Assembly (NCBI GenBank): GCA_030549495.1
Contig: JAUIRK010000099.1
Coordinates: 992,001 to 1,056,000, forward strand
DNA: 64,000 nucleotides
Direction of reading: 5' to 3'
Origin: Nectonema munidae
Lineage: Eukaryota > Nematomorpha > Nectonematoida > Nectonematidae
Shown: piece by piece, positions 19,776 to 31,571 of the stretch
Layout of the letters: each line of letters starts with the position of its first letter
Position numbering within the stretch: position 1 is the first letter of the stretch
Notes under the pieces: model-generated
What the model saw: the letters and a program-made list of their open reading frames with translations, nothing else
Told to the model about the DNA's origin: nothing
Database searches by the model: none
Program-made: the position numbers and the translations under genes

Positions 19776-21030
19776 AATGTTTCATTTTTTTTATAGATGT
19801 ATTTGTCGGCCAGGCCTTAACTTGGTGGGGAAATGGCCCTAGAACTAATTATTTTTATTTGAAGATTTAGTTTGTTAAACGATATGAAGCAGAGAAAATA
19901 GTGATAAGGCTTACTAATTTTGGTATGCATCCAATACTTGTGTGTCTCCCAAAATATTCTATTTTAAAGTGTCCATCATACTTATTTAGCCATCATTCAA
20001 AAACTGAAGAATGCGCAGACTTTATCATAAAGATTGAATTGTTTTCAGTTGGAAACTTATTTTTGTTTAAATTCGTGTAAATAAATTTACTTCTCTCTAC
20101 TTTGATTATAATTTTTCTCGCTACTTTTTCCAGGATTCTTTTGCATGCCAAATTGACGAAAAATATTTAGTTTTTGTTTAATTTTTTTCACTATATTCAG
20201 ACATCCCAGCGTGGAACCTTTAGAAACTTCAGAACCATTTTGGAATCTTTTTTAAAAATATTTTTTGTTTTCTATTTTTACATATTACTTTTTATGGATG
20301 TTTCATCAATATGTGTTTTTCAACTAAAAACACTAATATAATTAATTTATTAACAATAATTTGGAATTTTTTTTAGTTTTTTTACTTCTCCAGATTATTC
20401 CATTTATTTATCGCATCCACAAGTTTACGTAGTACAAAAGGTCCTTTAGTTAGATTTTAAAAGTTTTATGAAAATTATTTTCTGGTTTTTGAAAATTTCA
20501 TTTATTTCAACTCGAAGCCTAAGTAGTTAAAAATGATTTTTGTCATGATACAAATTTTAAAATATAATAAACATAATTTGAATTTCACTAAATTGCAATT
20601 TGTATGATATAATTTTTTAGATTTTTAATTGTATGCGTATGAAAACAACATAATGTGTAAAATTTAATCTATTAATTTGTAAATTGTAGGTATATTGAAA
20701 TATAAAAAATATATTACAATATTATTTTTTCGTTATATTAAGTTTTTTTGCAAATATGACCTAGGTCTATTATGCAAGTGGATGTAAGCAGCATTCACCT
20801 CTGCACACTTCAATTCAGCTTCAAATCCTGATATGTTCAATTTTATGCAATAGTTTTTATTTGAGTGTTTGCTTGCGAGATGTTCATGATAAATGTAAAA
20901 TTTATTTTGTGCCAATGATATAATTTAAATTATTGTTTCAATTAATTATTAATCTATTTGATAAAAAGTTTATCAATATTTTTTGTTCATCTTTTTTAGA
21001 TAAACTTTTAATACTTATTAATATTTACAA

Positions 21031-21476
21031 ATGGAACGAAATATCAAGTTTAATAATGCTTGGCTTATAAAAGAAGACGTATCTATTAAAGCAATTAGTC
21101 TATGGTGTGTACAAAAAATGGTGAGGAAGCATTCTGTGAAATTTGTAAATGCTCCATAAATACAAAGAAAAAAGGAATTCAAAGACTAATGAAACACGCT
21201 ATACGGAAAAATAAGAAAAAGATTATGGAACGTTCCAATGCTTTTCAATATACCTCTGAAATTATTTTCAAATCAAATGAAAATACATCTACCTCCATGA
21301 TATCAGCTATGACAAATAATCAATCCAACTTGAAATTGTTCTGCAAACGAGATGAAGCAACAAAAGCCGAACTTATTTGGAGGCTTAAAAGTATCTCTTT
21401 CAATTATTCATTACGTTCAAATAATGATTACATTCCAATACATGTTTCCCGGAAAAATTCCAAAAGACTTTTGACT

Positions 21477-21477
<1 letters not shown>
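21031..21477 (+). pseudogene. hAT transposase, N-terminal part with BED zinc finger
   Basis: Begins MERNIKFNNAWLIKEDV at 21031, the aromatic start of a BED finger (F..xxW), and continues after a frame change with AFCEICKCSINTKKKGIQRL and HAIRKNKK, giving the Cys-Cys...His ligands. Further on, ATKAELIWRLKSISFNYSLR matches the segment after the BED finger in this hAT group; another frame change leads to FQYMFPGKIPKDF just before the LINE insertion. At least two frameshifts; non-functional. Confidence 0.8.
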
Positions 21478-21509
<32 letters not shown>

Positions 21510-24500
21510 TTATTCATTTACACAAGAGCAAAATTACATGAGGAATAAAGGACTCATAAATTTATCACACATTATTTAAATAAGGAAAAAAAATGATAAT
21601 CTTTAGAAAACGCAAATTTTCTCACCAGAATGACGAAAAATTATTAATGAGAGTTTGAAGGTTATATATTCAATTCACTGAAGTCCTTTGGGGAGAAGAC
21701 AAAGGGATAAAACTATCCATCGAGATGACGGTCTCCAAAGTTTTACTACACATATTTTTAAAAAAAACAGAGGGAAAAAAGAGCAATAATGAAAAATTTT
21801 TACATATGAGATTATTTAATATGTTACATATATATATATATATATAATATGTATATACAGCCTAAAAATGATAAATATATTTAATTTAATGTATGTTATT
21901 ATATAAAATTTTATATTTGGATATATTTAAAGGAGAAGAAAGTGTGTGAAGTTTTTTAGAGTAGTTTTCCCGTTTTCGAAAATTTTTGTTGGAAATGGTT
22001 GTTTAACAATTTATTAGCAAGATTCAAGCGAAAGTAAATGTTTCTGAAATTAGAATTTAATTAAATCTCGGAATGTGCAATTTCTATATTGTCTGGTTAG
22101 ATGATCATGAACTGAACTATTTGGAACAAAAAGCGTATATTCTCCTCGTTTTCTATTGTTTATAATAAAACATGAGGGATGAAACTGAGTTAATTTGATA
22201 TATATTTAAAATTTTGATTTCCTGATCCTTTTTTCGTTTATGAATTTGTAAAATTTTTCATTAACTTTGATAGTTTTACCAGATGCGTTTGATTGTTAGA
22301 GCCCCATAATAGATTTGCATAACTTAAGTGTGAAAATACATGGGAATAATAAAGGGTCTTTCGTGCATTAGTAGGTAAGTAAGTTTGCAATTTTTTCAGG
22401 CAACCTAAAATTCTAGAGATTTTATGCAAATATTATTAATATGAGTGGAAAAGGAAAAATTTTCTTCTAGTGTTACTCCAAGAAATTTTATTCGGCTAAC
22501 TCTTTTGATACTAACATTATTCAAATAAAAAGATGGGGTAGAGTTTACTGGTCTTTTGGAAAAATTATAAAGTACTTTTCTCATGATTAATTTTATTTTA
22601 TTAAAATCACACCAATTAGTAATGTTTTTAAGTGAAGCTTGAATGGCATGATGATCAGAATTTTTGTATTAAACATTAGAGTTAAATCATCTGCATACAT
22701 GATAAGTTTGCTATGATTGTCTAAACACTTGTGTATGTCATTTATGTAAATTAAAAACAATAGCGGACCTAAGATTGATCCTTGAGGAACACCAGCTTAG
22801 ATAATAGCCTCGGAAAAAATGAAATAAATTCAAAAGATAAACCTGGCAAATTATAAAAACGCCTCTGTCCCACCTAATTTTATATAGTAAGATATGGTGT
22901 TCCAGTTCGAACGCCTTAAAAATCTAAGAAGAACATAACAATTTAGCTTTTTGTTCATAAGCTGTTGCTACAATATGATAGTTCTGATAGGGCATCCGTG
23001 GTTGATTTATTAGGCCAAAACAAATTGATGTTTATAGAAGAAATTTATTTTGTTAAGATAGTTACTCAATTTCGTAAAAATAACTTTCTCAAAATTGCAA
23101 AGCATAAAAGAAAGGTCTATCAGAATATGGTAGGTGTTTATTAGGTTTCAGAATTGGCAGAACTTTGCATTTTTAGTTTGTCTGAAAAACCTTGTTGTAT
23201 AGAAGAATGAAATATGAAAAGAATTACGGAAGCAAAATATATATAAGTATTTCAAGTTTATTTCATCTGGCCCAAGATTTCTTGTTATTCAAACCTCCAC
23301 TATATTTTATCATCAATTGTGATTTTACTAAAGAAAAAGAAGATAATTGAGCGGTAAAAAAGTCTAGGTAAATAAAGAACTTTCGAGGTTCGATTCGTCT
23401 GTTCTAAAGAAAGATATCTGTGAAACCTTGAATATCCAAATCAATATTGGGAGCATTTTTATTTTTCATCAATGTGTTCAAGACAGCCATAGTGTTTATG
23501 ATCACATGTAGATAGCTTTGAACAGTAATACTGCGATTTTGTATGATTACTTTAATTTTGTAATTTTTACAACTTTTTATAACGAAATTTATTATGAAAT
23601 GAAGGGTTTTTCTAAATTTTTTATAGTAACGAATTTTTAGCGATTTATGCGCTAATTCTTGTGTATACCAGGTAAATTTGGTTTCTTTTGTTTGACTGAA
23701 ACAAAGGAAAGCTTTGGTAAAAAGTCGTGAATAATTCCACAAAAATTCATAAATTTGATTAACGTTTTTGAAAAATAACAATATTCAAAATTTGCAACTG
23801 ACAATTTAGAAAAGAACAATTCATAAGCTTGAGGTGAAAATTTTCTTTTTAAAACTTTTGTTACACGTTTTGTTTTTTAAAAAGGTAGTCTTAGAAAATT
23901 GACACATGATCGCTTATAAGGGCTTTATATTATAGGAAGTATTGTTCACTAATTGATTTGTAAATATATTGTCTATTAAAGTTTTTGAATTTGCCACGTG
24001 TCGGTTTAGAAATGGCTGGATTAAACATTTTAAGATAAAAAGAAAATCAAAGCTGCCTATTTTCATATATTCAAGAGGTTTATGTTAAAATTACCAAACA
24101 AAAAAAACTCGTTTTTAATCAACTTAATAAACTGATTTAGAGATAAGAGAAAGTCAAATCAAAAGGTTAGGGGGTCTATAAACAGCTAGTATGGAAACCT
24201 TTGTATCAAAAACTATGAACTGACCTAAAAGAAAATCAGCAGGTGATTCAACATTTTCATTTGAATTATAAAGCACTAATTTATAAATACTTTTATAATA
24301 AATACATACACGCCTAGTTCGGTTTCTTTCTTTAAAAATCGAGTTATAACCATTTAAGTTATATTTTACAGTATCACTTGAGTTCCATATTTCGCTAAAA
24401 ACTATAAAATCTGGAAGGAGATTAATAGAACTCAAAAAATCGAAAAGTTAGAAAAATTTGCAAAAGACTTCTGATGTTTAAATGTATTATGGATAATGAG

Positions 24501-25254
24501 GTAAGTGAAATATTTTCTCTATAAAGCAAAGATATATCGTCTTCATTTAAGTATTTAGTTTTATTAATTTCCAAAGAAAGTTCAGAAAATATATCAAAAT
24601 CATATAAATCAGATATGTTTTGTTTATTCATTTGAGGTGTATGAAGTAAGAGATTTTACTATTGCTAAATTTTTTAAATATGAAGGACATAGATGCGACA
24701 TACCATGATGATTTTTGTTAGTATGCTTGTTTACTGAACACGAGTAACAGGTATACTTATCTGGACAATCTTTAAAGGAACAACTATTTGATTCATGATT
24801 TTCAGCACAGTACACACATATTTCCTTATTTGTATGCTTACAGTTAGTTTTAGTATGCCCAAACATTAGACAGTTTGAACAATGTTTCACATAAAAAAAA
24901 TCATTTATTCTAAAGCATTTAAACTCAATGAAAATTTGATTATTATTGCATTCAAGAAATTTTCTTATTTCAGGATCAATCCTAAATATAACAGATTTTA
25001 AATTTTTAGATTTGCCATTTTTTCGAAAATAATTTCAAAGGTTTTTCCTTTATTTACAATATCAGATATTTCTTCATTTTTTTTAAGTATAGATTTCAAT
25101 ATTTCGGTTTTGGATAAGTCTATATCAACACCTCTAATAATTATCTTGGGAAAGATAGATTTAGGTTTTGAACAAATGAATTTGTACTGAGATTGATCTT
25201 TTAAATTGGATAATTCAGACTCTGCAGCACTCATATTTTTAATATCAACAAAAT
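21478..25254 (-). mobile_element. Jockey/CR1-like LINE, copy 1, inserted in the hAT element
   Basis: Minus-strand LINE whose 3' end is an (ATT)n tail at about 21478-21510. ACTT flanks both ends (21474-21477 and 25255-25258). Reading the hAT frame across the junction gives KDF-x-LGPTKSSY, which locates the insertion to the base. ORF1 (25234-24624) has RGVDIDLSKTEILK and three cysteine-histidine knuckles (CSNCLMFGHTKTNC, CVYCAENHESNSC, CYSCSVNKHTNKNHHG). ORF2 (about 24631 to 22238) retains an apurinic-type endonuclease start (IHLNIRSL), RPPNLL, reverse transcriptase pieces and the C-terminal ARKTLYYSHVFSHLSYANLL. No RNase H is seen. Many frame breaks in ORF2. ORF1 starts about 20 bp inside the 5' end, so the copy may be slightly 5'-truncated. 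Confidence 0.85.
24624..25234 (-). pseudogene. ORF1 (zinc-knuckle protein) of Jockey-like LINE copy 1
   Basis: Nucleic-acid-binding ORF1. An N-terminal PKIIIRGVDIDLSKTEIL segment precedes three cysteine-histidine motifs, as in Jockey-group ORF1 proteins. The frame is broken once near 25000 between ANLKI and the segment leading to YVKHCSNCLMF. It ends SLTSYTSNE and overlaps the ORF2 start MNKQNISDL by a few bases, the usual LINE arrangement. Confidence 0.75.
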
Positions 25255-27183
25255 ACTTGGTCCAACAAAATCAAGTTACTTATTAACGGAAGCGCTGTGT
25301 GTCCATATTTTAAGAAAATGATTTTGGGTGATGTGAAAGATATGAATTACGTTGTTTCATATGATAAGACAACCAATTCAGAAGATAAGAAAGCGCTTGA
25401 GATTTTGGTCGAATACTCTCAATCAAGTTTGTTCCTTTCACCTGGAAACTGTGCATTTAGGCCATGCATCAGGTGAAATTATAGCAGATTCAATCATGAG
25501 TGTTCTGGATACAAACCATTTGAGATTGGAAAATTTCATTTCACTTTTCAGTGATGGTCCAATTGTCAATAAAAAAGTATTCATGTTGGTCAATGAAGCA
25601 GTCAAAACTTGCAAGGGAAAAGCCCTTCTCAATGTTGAAACATGCCAGGGATTCATGTTGTTGATAATGCTTTTTCCAAACGTCTCAATGAAAATTTTTC
25701 CTTGTTTTCCACCAGCATTTACAGATTTTTCAAAGGATGGCCCGCTCGTTATGAACATCTTTATATGATCCAACAGGAATTGCATTTCCCTGTTTCTAAA
25801 ATGAAGAAGCATACTGATAATCGATGGATTACTTTAGGCGCCTCTGTTGACAAATTATTGGAGCAATAGGATGTTCTAAAAAAATATTTTTAGATTTTTA
25901 TACCAAATAATTGTTAAAATCAAACTTTTATTACAAATTTATTGTTGATATGCTAAAAAGTCCCACTTTAAAAGCCGAACTTGTTTTCATAAGGTCATCT
26001 GTACAAGTATTCAGCATAAAGTTTCAAAAATCTGAACCATTGATTCACCTCCTCTATGATGAAATATTGAACCTAGCTGTCAAATTGGCAAACAGAATTT
26101 TAAAAATTCCTATTGGAGCAAGCAATTCAAAAATAAAGCTTTAAAGATATTCTAGGTTCTTTAAAAAATGATTCAGAAAGTCTTTTTGTTGATCCAAAAA
26201 AATTGAAGTTTGGAGAAGAATTTGAAATCGAAATGAATAAACGTGACATTGATTCTGAAATATCATTAAGCCTTTCAAAAAAATGCTTACATTTTTATAA
26301 ACAATCTTGTTCCTACATTTTAAAAACATCTGTATTGGATGATAACATAATGAAGTGTTTTAGGTGTCCTTCATCACATAGAAGACAACTAATCAGTTCT
26401 CTGAACGACATTAAGAAACTTGCTAATGTATTGCCTCACAAAATTAAGACAGATGTTTTGATAGATGAATAGAAGCTTCTATAGGCAGAAACTGTTCCTG
26501 AAAAATATATTGAAGATAGGATTGATCATTACTGGCGCTATCTCTTTTCAATAAAGGCTTCTGATGGAGTACAGAAATATTCTGTATTAATGAGTGTCAT
26601 TAAAGCTGCTCTATGTGTTTGGCACGGAAATGCAAATATTCAAAGACAATTTTCAATCTCAAAGATAATTTTGACTGATGACAAATGTTATTCTTGAAGT
26701 CTCTAAATGCACGTATGATTGTGAGAAGTGGATTGCAATATCTCTAAAACAAACCATACACAGTGCCATTAACATCACAGCTTCTTGATTTGGGAAAGAC
26801 AGCATATCGAAAGTATAAAGAAGGATTAGAAATGGAAAAAAAGAAAGACGAAAATTAAAAAAAAGAAAATGAAAAACAGGAATTAAAGGAAATTCATGAA
26901 AGTCTAAAGTCAAAATTGAAAAACATTTTGAAGAAAAAAGTTGGGAGTTTGAAAGTATTCAGAAAGCCACAAACCAGTTACTTGATAGCGCCTCAAAGAG
27001 AGACTTGAAGATCCCATCAATTCCAAAAATTTAACCTCGATTCATTTGGCACAGTCTTCTGAAAGCAGCTCAGACCAAATGAAATGAGGAAATCGAAAAA
27101 TAAATGAATTGAGTCATCTAAATTCAAAAGTCAATAAACGAAAGTCTGGACTCATCGACCAATTTTTGAAAAAAATTAAATAG
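25255..27183 (+). pseudogene. hAT transposase, catalytic core and C-terminal part
   Basis: Resumes at LGPTKSSYLLTEAL, then GDVKDMNYVVSYDKTTNSED (first catalytic D region), HLGHASGEIIADSIM, LFSDGPIVNKKVF (second D region), HVVDNAFSKRLNENF and DNRWITLGASVDKLLEQ. The hAT dimerisation domain follows as RIDHYWRYLFSIKASDG, SVIKAALCVWHGNANIQ and RQFSISK. The tail is lysine/glutamate-rich and ends SGLIDQFLKKIK at 27183. This matches the architecture of arthropod BED-hAT transposases. Several frameshifts and stops break it. Confidence 0.82.
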
Positions 27184-27310
27184 TTTTCATTTTGTCTTTA
27201 ATAAAATGGTGTTTTGATGTTTTTTTGTATTTAAGCTTTTTACTTGGAATCTTTTATTTTTTTGGAAAATTCGGAACCTTTTTCAACACCAAAATGCGCT
27301 GGGATGTCTG

Positions 27311-27720
27311 AAGATATGACTTTAAGTATTTGAGGACTAAAAATGTACGCACAGCAGTAGCTGAGGAGACTGGTAAAGTGGCAAAGATAGTTAGAATTAC
27401 ATGGATATTCAGATAAAACGATACATCACATATGTTTAACCGTCGCGAACACACATGGGGTTTTTACTCCAGTCGACTTATTTAAGTCAATTTTTCTCAA
27501 TAAATCAAGTATAAGACAAAATAGAAGAAAATACGTAAATTATTATCTATATTTTATCAGCTATAGATTGAAACTAATGTTCACAGTTAGAACTCCTCAT
27601 TTTTGTGGTTCTTTATACTGATACGATTAATATAGAAAATATTTTTTTTCAAAAAATTAAATTATTAATTCAAATAATACAAAGTAACTTTTTTCAACAA
27701 AAAATCTAAAAATTCAAAAA
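27311..27720. other. Spacer, nothing recognisable
   Basis: AT-rich sequence between the hAT right end and the folded LINE fragment. No open frame with family features. Confidence 0.45.
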
Positions 27721-28041
27721 TTATATTTCATCAAAGTTATTTTTAGGCTCATCATATTCGAAAAAATTTTTACCGCCATCTAAAAAAAGATAATAAAATA
27801 CAGTTTGTAGGCTGTTTGCTTCTGCTAAACGGTTTCCCCACAAAGTAAGTAGATTAACTATTTTGCATGACTTTGACCATAAGTGAATGGGTTTGAGTGT
27901 CGTGAAAATATGTGGGCAGTTAAATAAATGATGAGTGTTGTGTGGATGTTGATTGCAAACTGGACAGAGTGGATTTGTGTGTATTTTTGGATTTATCCAC
28001 TGTGTCCAGTTTGCAATCAACATCCACACAACACTCATCAT
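27721..28041 (-). pseudogene. LINE ORF2 C-terminal fragment (CPVC..HHLFNCP finger)
   Basis: The minus-strand frame contains NPLCPVCNQHPHNTHHLFNC, PIHLWSKSCKIVNLLTLWGN and RL, the cysteine-histidine finger and tail found at the C-terminus of many LINE ORF2 proteins. The start of the frame (MMSVVWMLIANW) is not coding in the parent element; it is the opposite strand of the palindrome arm. No other part of this LINE is present. Confidence 0.65.
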
Positions 28042-28108
28042 TTATTTAACTGCCCACATATTTTCACGACACTCAAACCCATTCACTTATGGTCAAAGCC
28101 ATGCAAAA
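27861..28108. repeat. Near-perfect 114-bp-arm palindrome
   Basis: Left arm 27861-27974 and right arm 27995-28108 are reverse complements with about two mismatches by eye, around a 20-bp spacer (27975-27994). The same LINE C-terminal peptide (CPVCNQHPHNTHHLFNCP) is therefore readable on both strands. The high identity contrasts with the surrounding decayed LINE sequence. Confidence 0.9.
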
Positions 28109-28663
28109 TTTGGATCTGACTCATTTACGTGTATTATATAGTATTTTTAGCAATGTGTAGAAGCCAGCAGTACCTTATGGTGGATTTTTGCGGGTTGACT
28201 GAAATTAGACTGGTTTATCGCTGCTGCTGTGAAAGTGTAACAAAATTCTACACTTTTCCCTGAGAGTATTTGCTTTTATGGAAATACTCTCTCAGTTTAA
28301 ACAAAGCTTTGTTTTGAACTGATAGATTATATTCATATAGAGATAGTATAATCTAGGGGCTAACAACTACAACATAATAAAATACAAAACAAAACGTTTC
28401 AGAAAATTTTTATGAAAGTTTCTGGATTTGTAAAATAAGGTGATAAAAAAAGTATAAGAATAATAGAAATTTCAAAATTAGGATATTTTTAATTTTCAAA
28501 ACAAAAAAAGGTTAATTTACTAAATTCTTCCAAATTCACAGTAGCATATATAAAAAGTTATCCATCAAAAAAATAAACAATTGATAACTATAATTATAAT
28601 GAAAATAGAAATAGAGATAACTAATAAAGATAAATAAAGTTGACAAAATTACAAATTAGAATC

Positions 28664-28876
28664 TCAAAAAGAATGTTTTATACACATTAACTTTTTCCAA
28701 TGTGAACATCTTCTAGTGCCTCGTGTTCTAGGTCTACATTCTAAGATAGAGCAATATCCTCTGGTAACATAAATGCTTTCTATAGTTTGTGGTGCTGAAG
28801 AAAAATGATGGTAAAAAGGTTTTTGATGGGCCGTGAAATTTTGGCTTATATTTTGCGAATGCTCATAGAAATATGG
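28664..28876 (-). pseudogene. Cys-rich terminal exon or piggyBac-like C-terminal scrap
   Basis: A 71-codon minus-strand frame follows a TATATTTTAG acceptor-like site and ends at a TGA at 28664. It contains PYFYEHSQNISQ, YVTRGYCSILECRPRTRGTR, and RCSHWKKLMCIKHSF at the C-terminus. A RC..x..xC..HS ending resembles the short zinc-binding tails of some piggyBac-type transposases, but one expected cysteine is tryptophan. It may equally be a host terminal exon. Function not assigned. Confidence 0.3.
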
Positions 28877-28879
28877 CTA

Positions 28880-29815
28880 AAATATAGTATGGGTAATAAA
28901 TAAACTCAAAGACACTAACGATTTGAAATAAAAAAATTTTTACATTTACGTTTGAAACTACAAGTGTTTTTCAGAAGCCTAATACAAATGGGAAGGCTAT
29001 TCCAGGTTTTTATGGATTTTTAATAAAAAATTTATTACTTTTGGCAAATTTGTATCTTATATTTCTTAAATTGTGTTTGTTGCGTAAGTTGTGCTGATGA
29101 AACTGGCGATTTTCACAATAATTAAAATTAATTTCATGTTTTAGATTTGTACATTTATGAACAAAAAGAGATAATTGAATTTGTCTAATTTGTAAAAGAT
29201 TCGCGATTTTATATAAACTACATATATACTCAGCATCCCTATTGAATAGAACTTTCAAAGCCCTGTCTTGTTTTTTCTGTAATGTTGGGAGTTTGGACAC
29301 GTTAGATGAAGACCAAATAAAGTTAGAGTAAAGAATCTTAGAATGAAAAAGGGCATAATAAATATTTATTTTGGTCTTAGTATCAAGAAGATTTTTAATT
29401 TTGAACAACATGCCAAGTGCTATTGAGGTATCTTTTAAAACATTATTGAAATGATTTGAAAAACTAAGATTAAAATCTATAGTTACTCCTAAATAATTTT
29501 GAAATGAATTTGATTAGGAATTTTATTTATTTATATATAATTAAAAAATTATAAGTATTCGTCCTCTGAAGATAGTTTTCTCCAATTTTTAAAAAAAGAC
29601 AAATATTTTTGTTAAACTTACTGAAAATCATATATTTAGACTTTGATACATTTATATATAGCTCATTAGTGCAACACCAATTATAAAATTCAGAGAGAAA
29701 CTTATTAATAATATATTGATCCAAAAAAAGATTTTTACTTCGATACAAAATAGTGCAATCATCAGCGTACAAATAAACAGTAAAATCAGAATTTTGAAGA
29801 GCAATATGTACATCG
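28880..29815 (-). pseudogene. Jockey/CR1-like LINE ORF2 fragment (RT end and C-terminus)
   Basis: The minus-strand reading starts inside the reverse transcriptase (VHIALQNSDFTVYLYADDCT, catalytic YADD at about 29765), continues with FLSEFYNWCCTNELYINVSK, and after frame breaks reaches KTKINIYYALFHSKILYSNF, IWSSSNVSKL and KKQDRALKVLF. Sequence differs from the other Jockey-like copies, so it is a second related family. 5'-truncated; the 3' end is not sharply defined. Confidence 0.75.
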
Positions 29816-30200
29816 AACAGTTAAATGTTACAACCGCCCTACCACAAAACACAACGTGCAATACAATGAACCCAGCCAAATTTCTCCCTTTTATTCATTA
29901 AAATAAACTGAAAAATACTTACTACTGCATCACTATCATCTGAATCTGAAGCTTGGTCATATATTCACTACTTAAGCAATGCAATAATATAAAGACTTAT
30001 AGTTTATTCTAACTTTGCAGAACAACTAGTGCCATATTTATCTTAAAGTATCGATACACGAACAATTATATAAGTATATAAACTACATTTTCATAGAATA
30101 TTATAAATAATAAAATGCTTAATTAGTTAGTATTTAGACAAATAATTTTTTTAATTAATTTGCTAATTAGTTTTAAACGTTATAATTTATTTCCTTCTAA
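29816..30200. other. Spacer, nothing recognisable
   Basis: AT-rich sequence between the LINE fragment and the 285-bp tandem duplication. No family features. Confidence 0.4.
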
Positions 30201-30767
30201 TATAAATAAATGTATTACTTACAAAATATAATTAATACTAAAAAATAAGTTGTAATATTTTAAAGTAAAGTTAATTTTTACAATATTAAATTTTCCTTTT
30301 ATATATTATAATTGTCCTCTAATAGTCAAAATGAGTTTTTTTCAGTTAGATATCTTGCTTTAGTAACCTAGGGTTGTTGGTTCGATTCCCAGCTAAGGTG
30401 TTTTTTTATTCTTTAAAATACAAGATGTGCAATTGTGTTGATTTTATTTAATATTTATATAGTAAATATTACTATCAAAAAAAAATATAAATAAATGTAT
30501 CATTTACAAAATATAATTAATACTAAAAAATAAGTTGTAATATTTTAAAGTAAAATTAATTTTTAAAATATTAAATTTTCCTTTTATATATTAAAATTGT
30601 CCTTTCATAGTCAAAATGAGTTTTTTTTAGTTAGATACCTCGCTTTAGTAACTTAAGGTTGTTGGTTCGATTCCCAGCTAAGGTGTTTTTTTATTCTTTA
30701 AAATACAAGATGTGCAATTGTGTTGATTTTATTTAATATTTATATAGTAAATATTACTATCAAAAAT
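30201..30767 (+). repeat. 285-bp tandem duplication, each unit with a Pol III B box
   Basis: Unit 1 is 30201-30485 and unit 2 is 30486-30767, nearly identical. Each contains GGTTCGATTCC (30379-30389 and 30664-30674), an exact match to the Pol III B-box consensus GGTTCGANNCC, followed about 13 bp later by a run of T that could stop Pol III. Sequence upstream of the B box does not make a proper tRNA cloverleaf, so this is tRNA-like, possibly a SINE head, and not a functional tRNA gene. Confidence 0.7.
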
Positions 30768-31154
30768 GGGAAATTAAAATTAACTGAAAGTTTGATTCAG
30801 TCATGCATTTTAAAAACTGAAGGATATTAATTTTTAACCTCAGATTTTTTACAAATAAATACCTATTACGCTAGCAACAAGATCTTTCATGGATCAGACA
30901 CAGTGGAGATCTTCTTTAAAGATCGATCAGTGGAGGTTTTCTTCAAAGCACGTCCAAAGCTTGAGAGATGCGACTTTTGCAAAATCAAGCTACAATGAGT
31001 GTTAGTTGTTTGGCTCACATGACACCCTCGCCTCAGTGCGATAGTACCTCGTTTCGAGGAGGGGACTTGCATTCCTGATTTGACAAGAACACATTGAGGG
31101 GGAAACTCTAAATTATGGGATGGGTGTGAATCAATGGAATGGTAAAAAATTTAG

Positions 31155-31571
31155 GTCGATTTGTGCCCAAATATCCCTTGGAACGTAATTCACAGAGACA
31201 TAAAGCCTAGTAATATAGTGGTTAGCGAAGATGGTAGTATTAAAATAATTGATTTTGGTATTGCAACAATGTCTAAAACATCAAAGAGTAGACTCGGTAC
31301 AAATTACTACAAGGCTCCAGAAATTCAACAAGGATTTTCTTTGTACAACAACTCTATTGATTGGCACAGTTACGGGAGAACGATTTCGAATCTTCCCAAG
31401 GTGAAGCAGATGCTTAAAGAGGACCTTGAGTTCCAGGATTTACTGAGCGGTCTGATGCAGGAATGGTCATTGTTACGCTTTACAGCGAAAGAAAACAAGA
31501 AACACTATTTTTTCAAAATTGTTTCTAGGAAAAAGGGTGCTGTAAAGTGGGGGCATAGTAAATCAAAGTAA
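31155..31571 (+). CDS. Protein kinase C-lobe, terminal exon (N-lobe not found)
   Basis: Open after an acceptor-like AAATTTAG at 31147-31154, reading [20 protein letters not shown]: catalytic HRD with the lysine and asparagine of HRDIKPSN intact, then [11 protein letters not shown] (DFG), a short activation segment [11 protein letters not shown] (APE), DWHSYGRTI, and a C-terminal [13 protein letters not shown] resembling the RxTAxExxxHxFF end of kinase domains. It stops at 31571. No glycine loop or VAIK lysine was found upstream, so N-lobe exons lie further off, or the piece is a partial duplicate. The aspartate usual in the F helix (DxWSxG) is present as DWHSYG. Base composition is less AT-rich than its surroundings. 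Kinase subfamily not assigned. Confidence 0.65.
   Translation, partial: VDLCPNIPWNVIHRDIKPSNIVVSEDGSIKIIDFGIATMSKTSKSRLGTNYYKAPEIQQGFSLYNNSIDWHSYGRTISNLPKVKQMLKEDLEFQDLLSGLMQEWSLLRFTAKENKKHYFFKIVSRKKGAVKWGHSKSK

Larger units (their letters stand above)
20198..27310 (+). mobile_element. Full-length but decayed hAT transposon, split by a LINE
   Basis: Terminal inverted repeats CAGACATCCCAGCG are exact at 20198 and, inverted, at 27297-27310. Flanks ACTATATT and AAGATATG agree at 5 of 8 bases. Removing the inserted LINE (21478-25254) leaves about 3.3 kb carrying one decayed transposase: BED finger and N-terminal region at 21031-21477, catalytic region and C-terminal dimerisation domain at 25255-27183. 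The left 830 bp is non-coding. Confidence 0.88.

Noticed and set aside
27928-28119. Plus-strand ORF with CPVCNQHPHNTHHLFNCP as an independent gene
   Set aside because: It is the mirror arm of the palindrome, copied from the minus-strand LINE fragment.
30340-30410. Functional tRNA gene (anticodon-like loop TTTAGTA)
   Set aside because: The B box is good, but the anticodon and acceptor stems do not pair in either unit.
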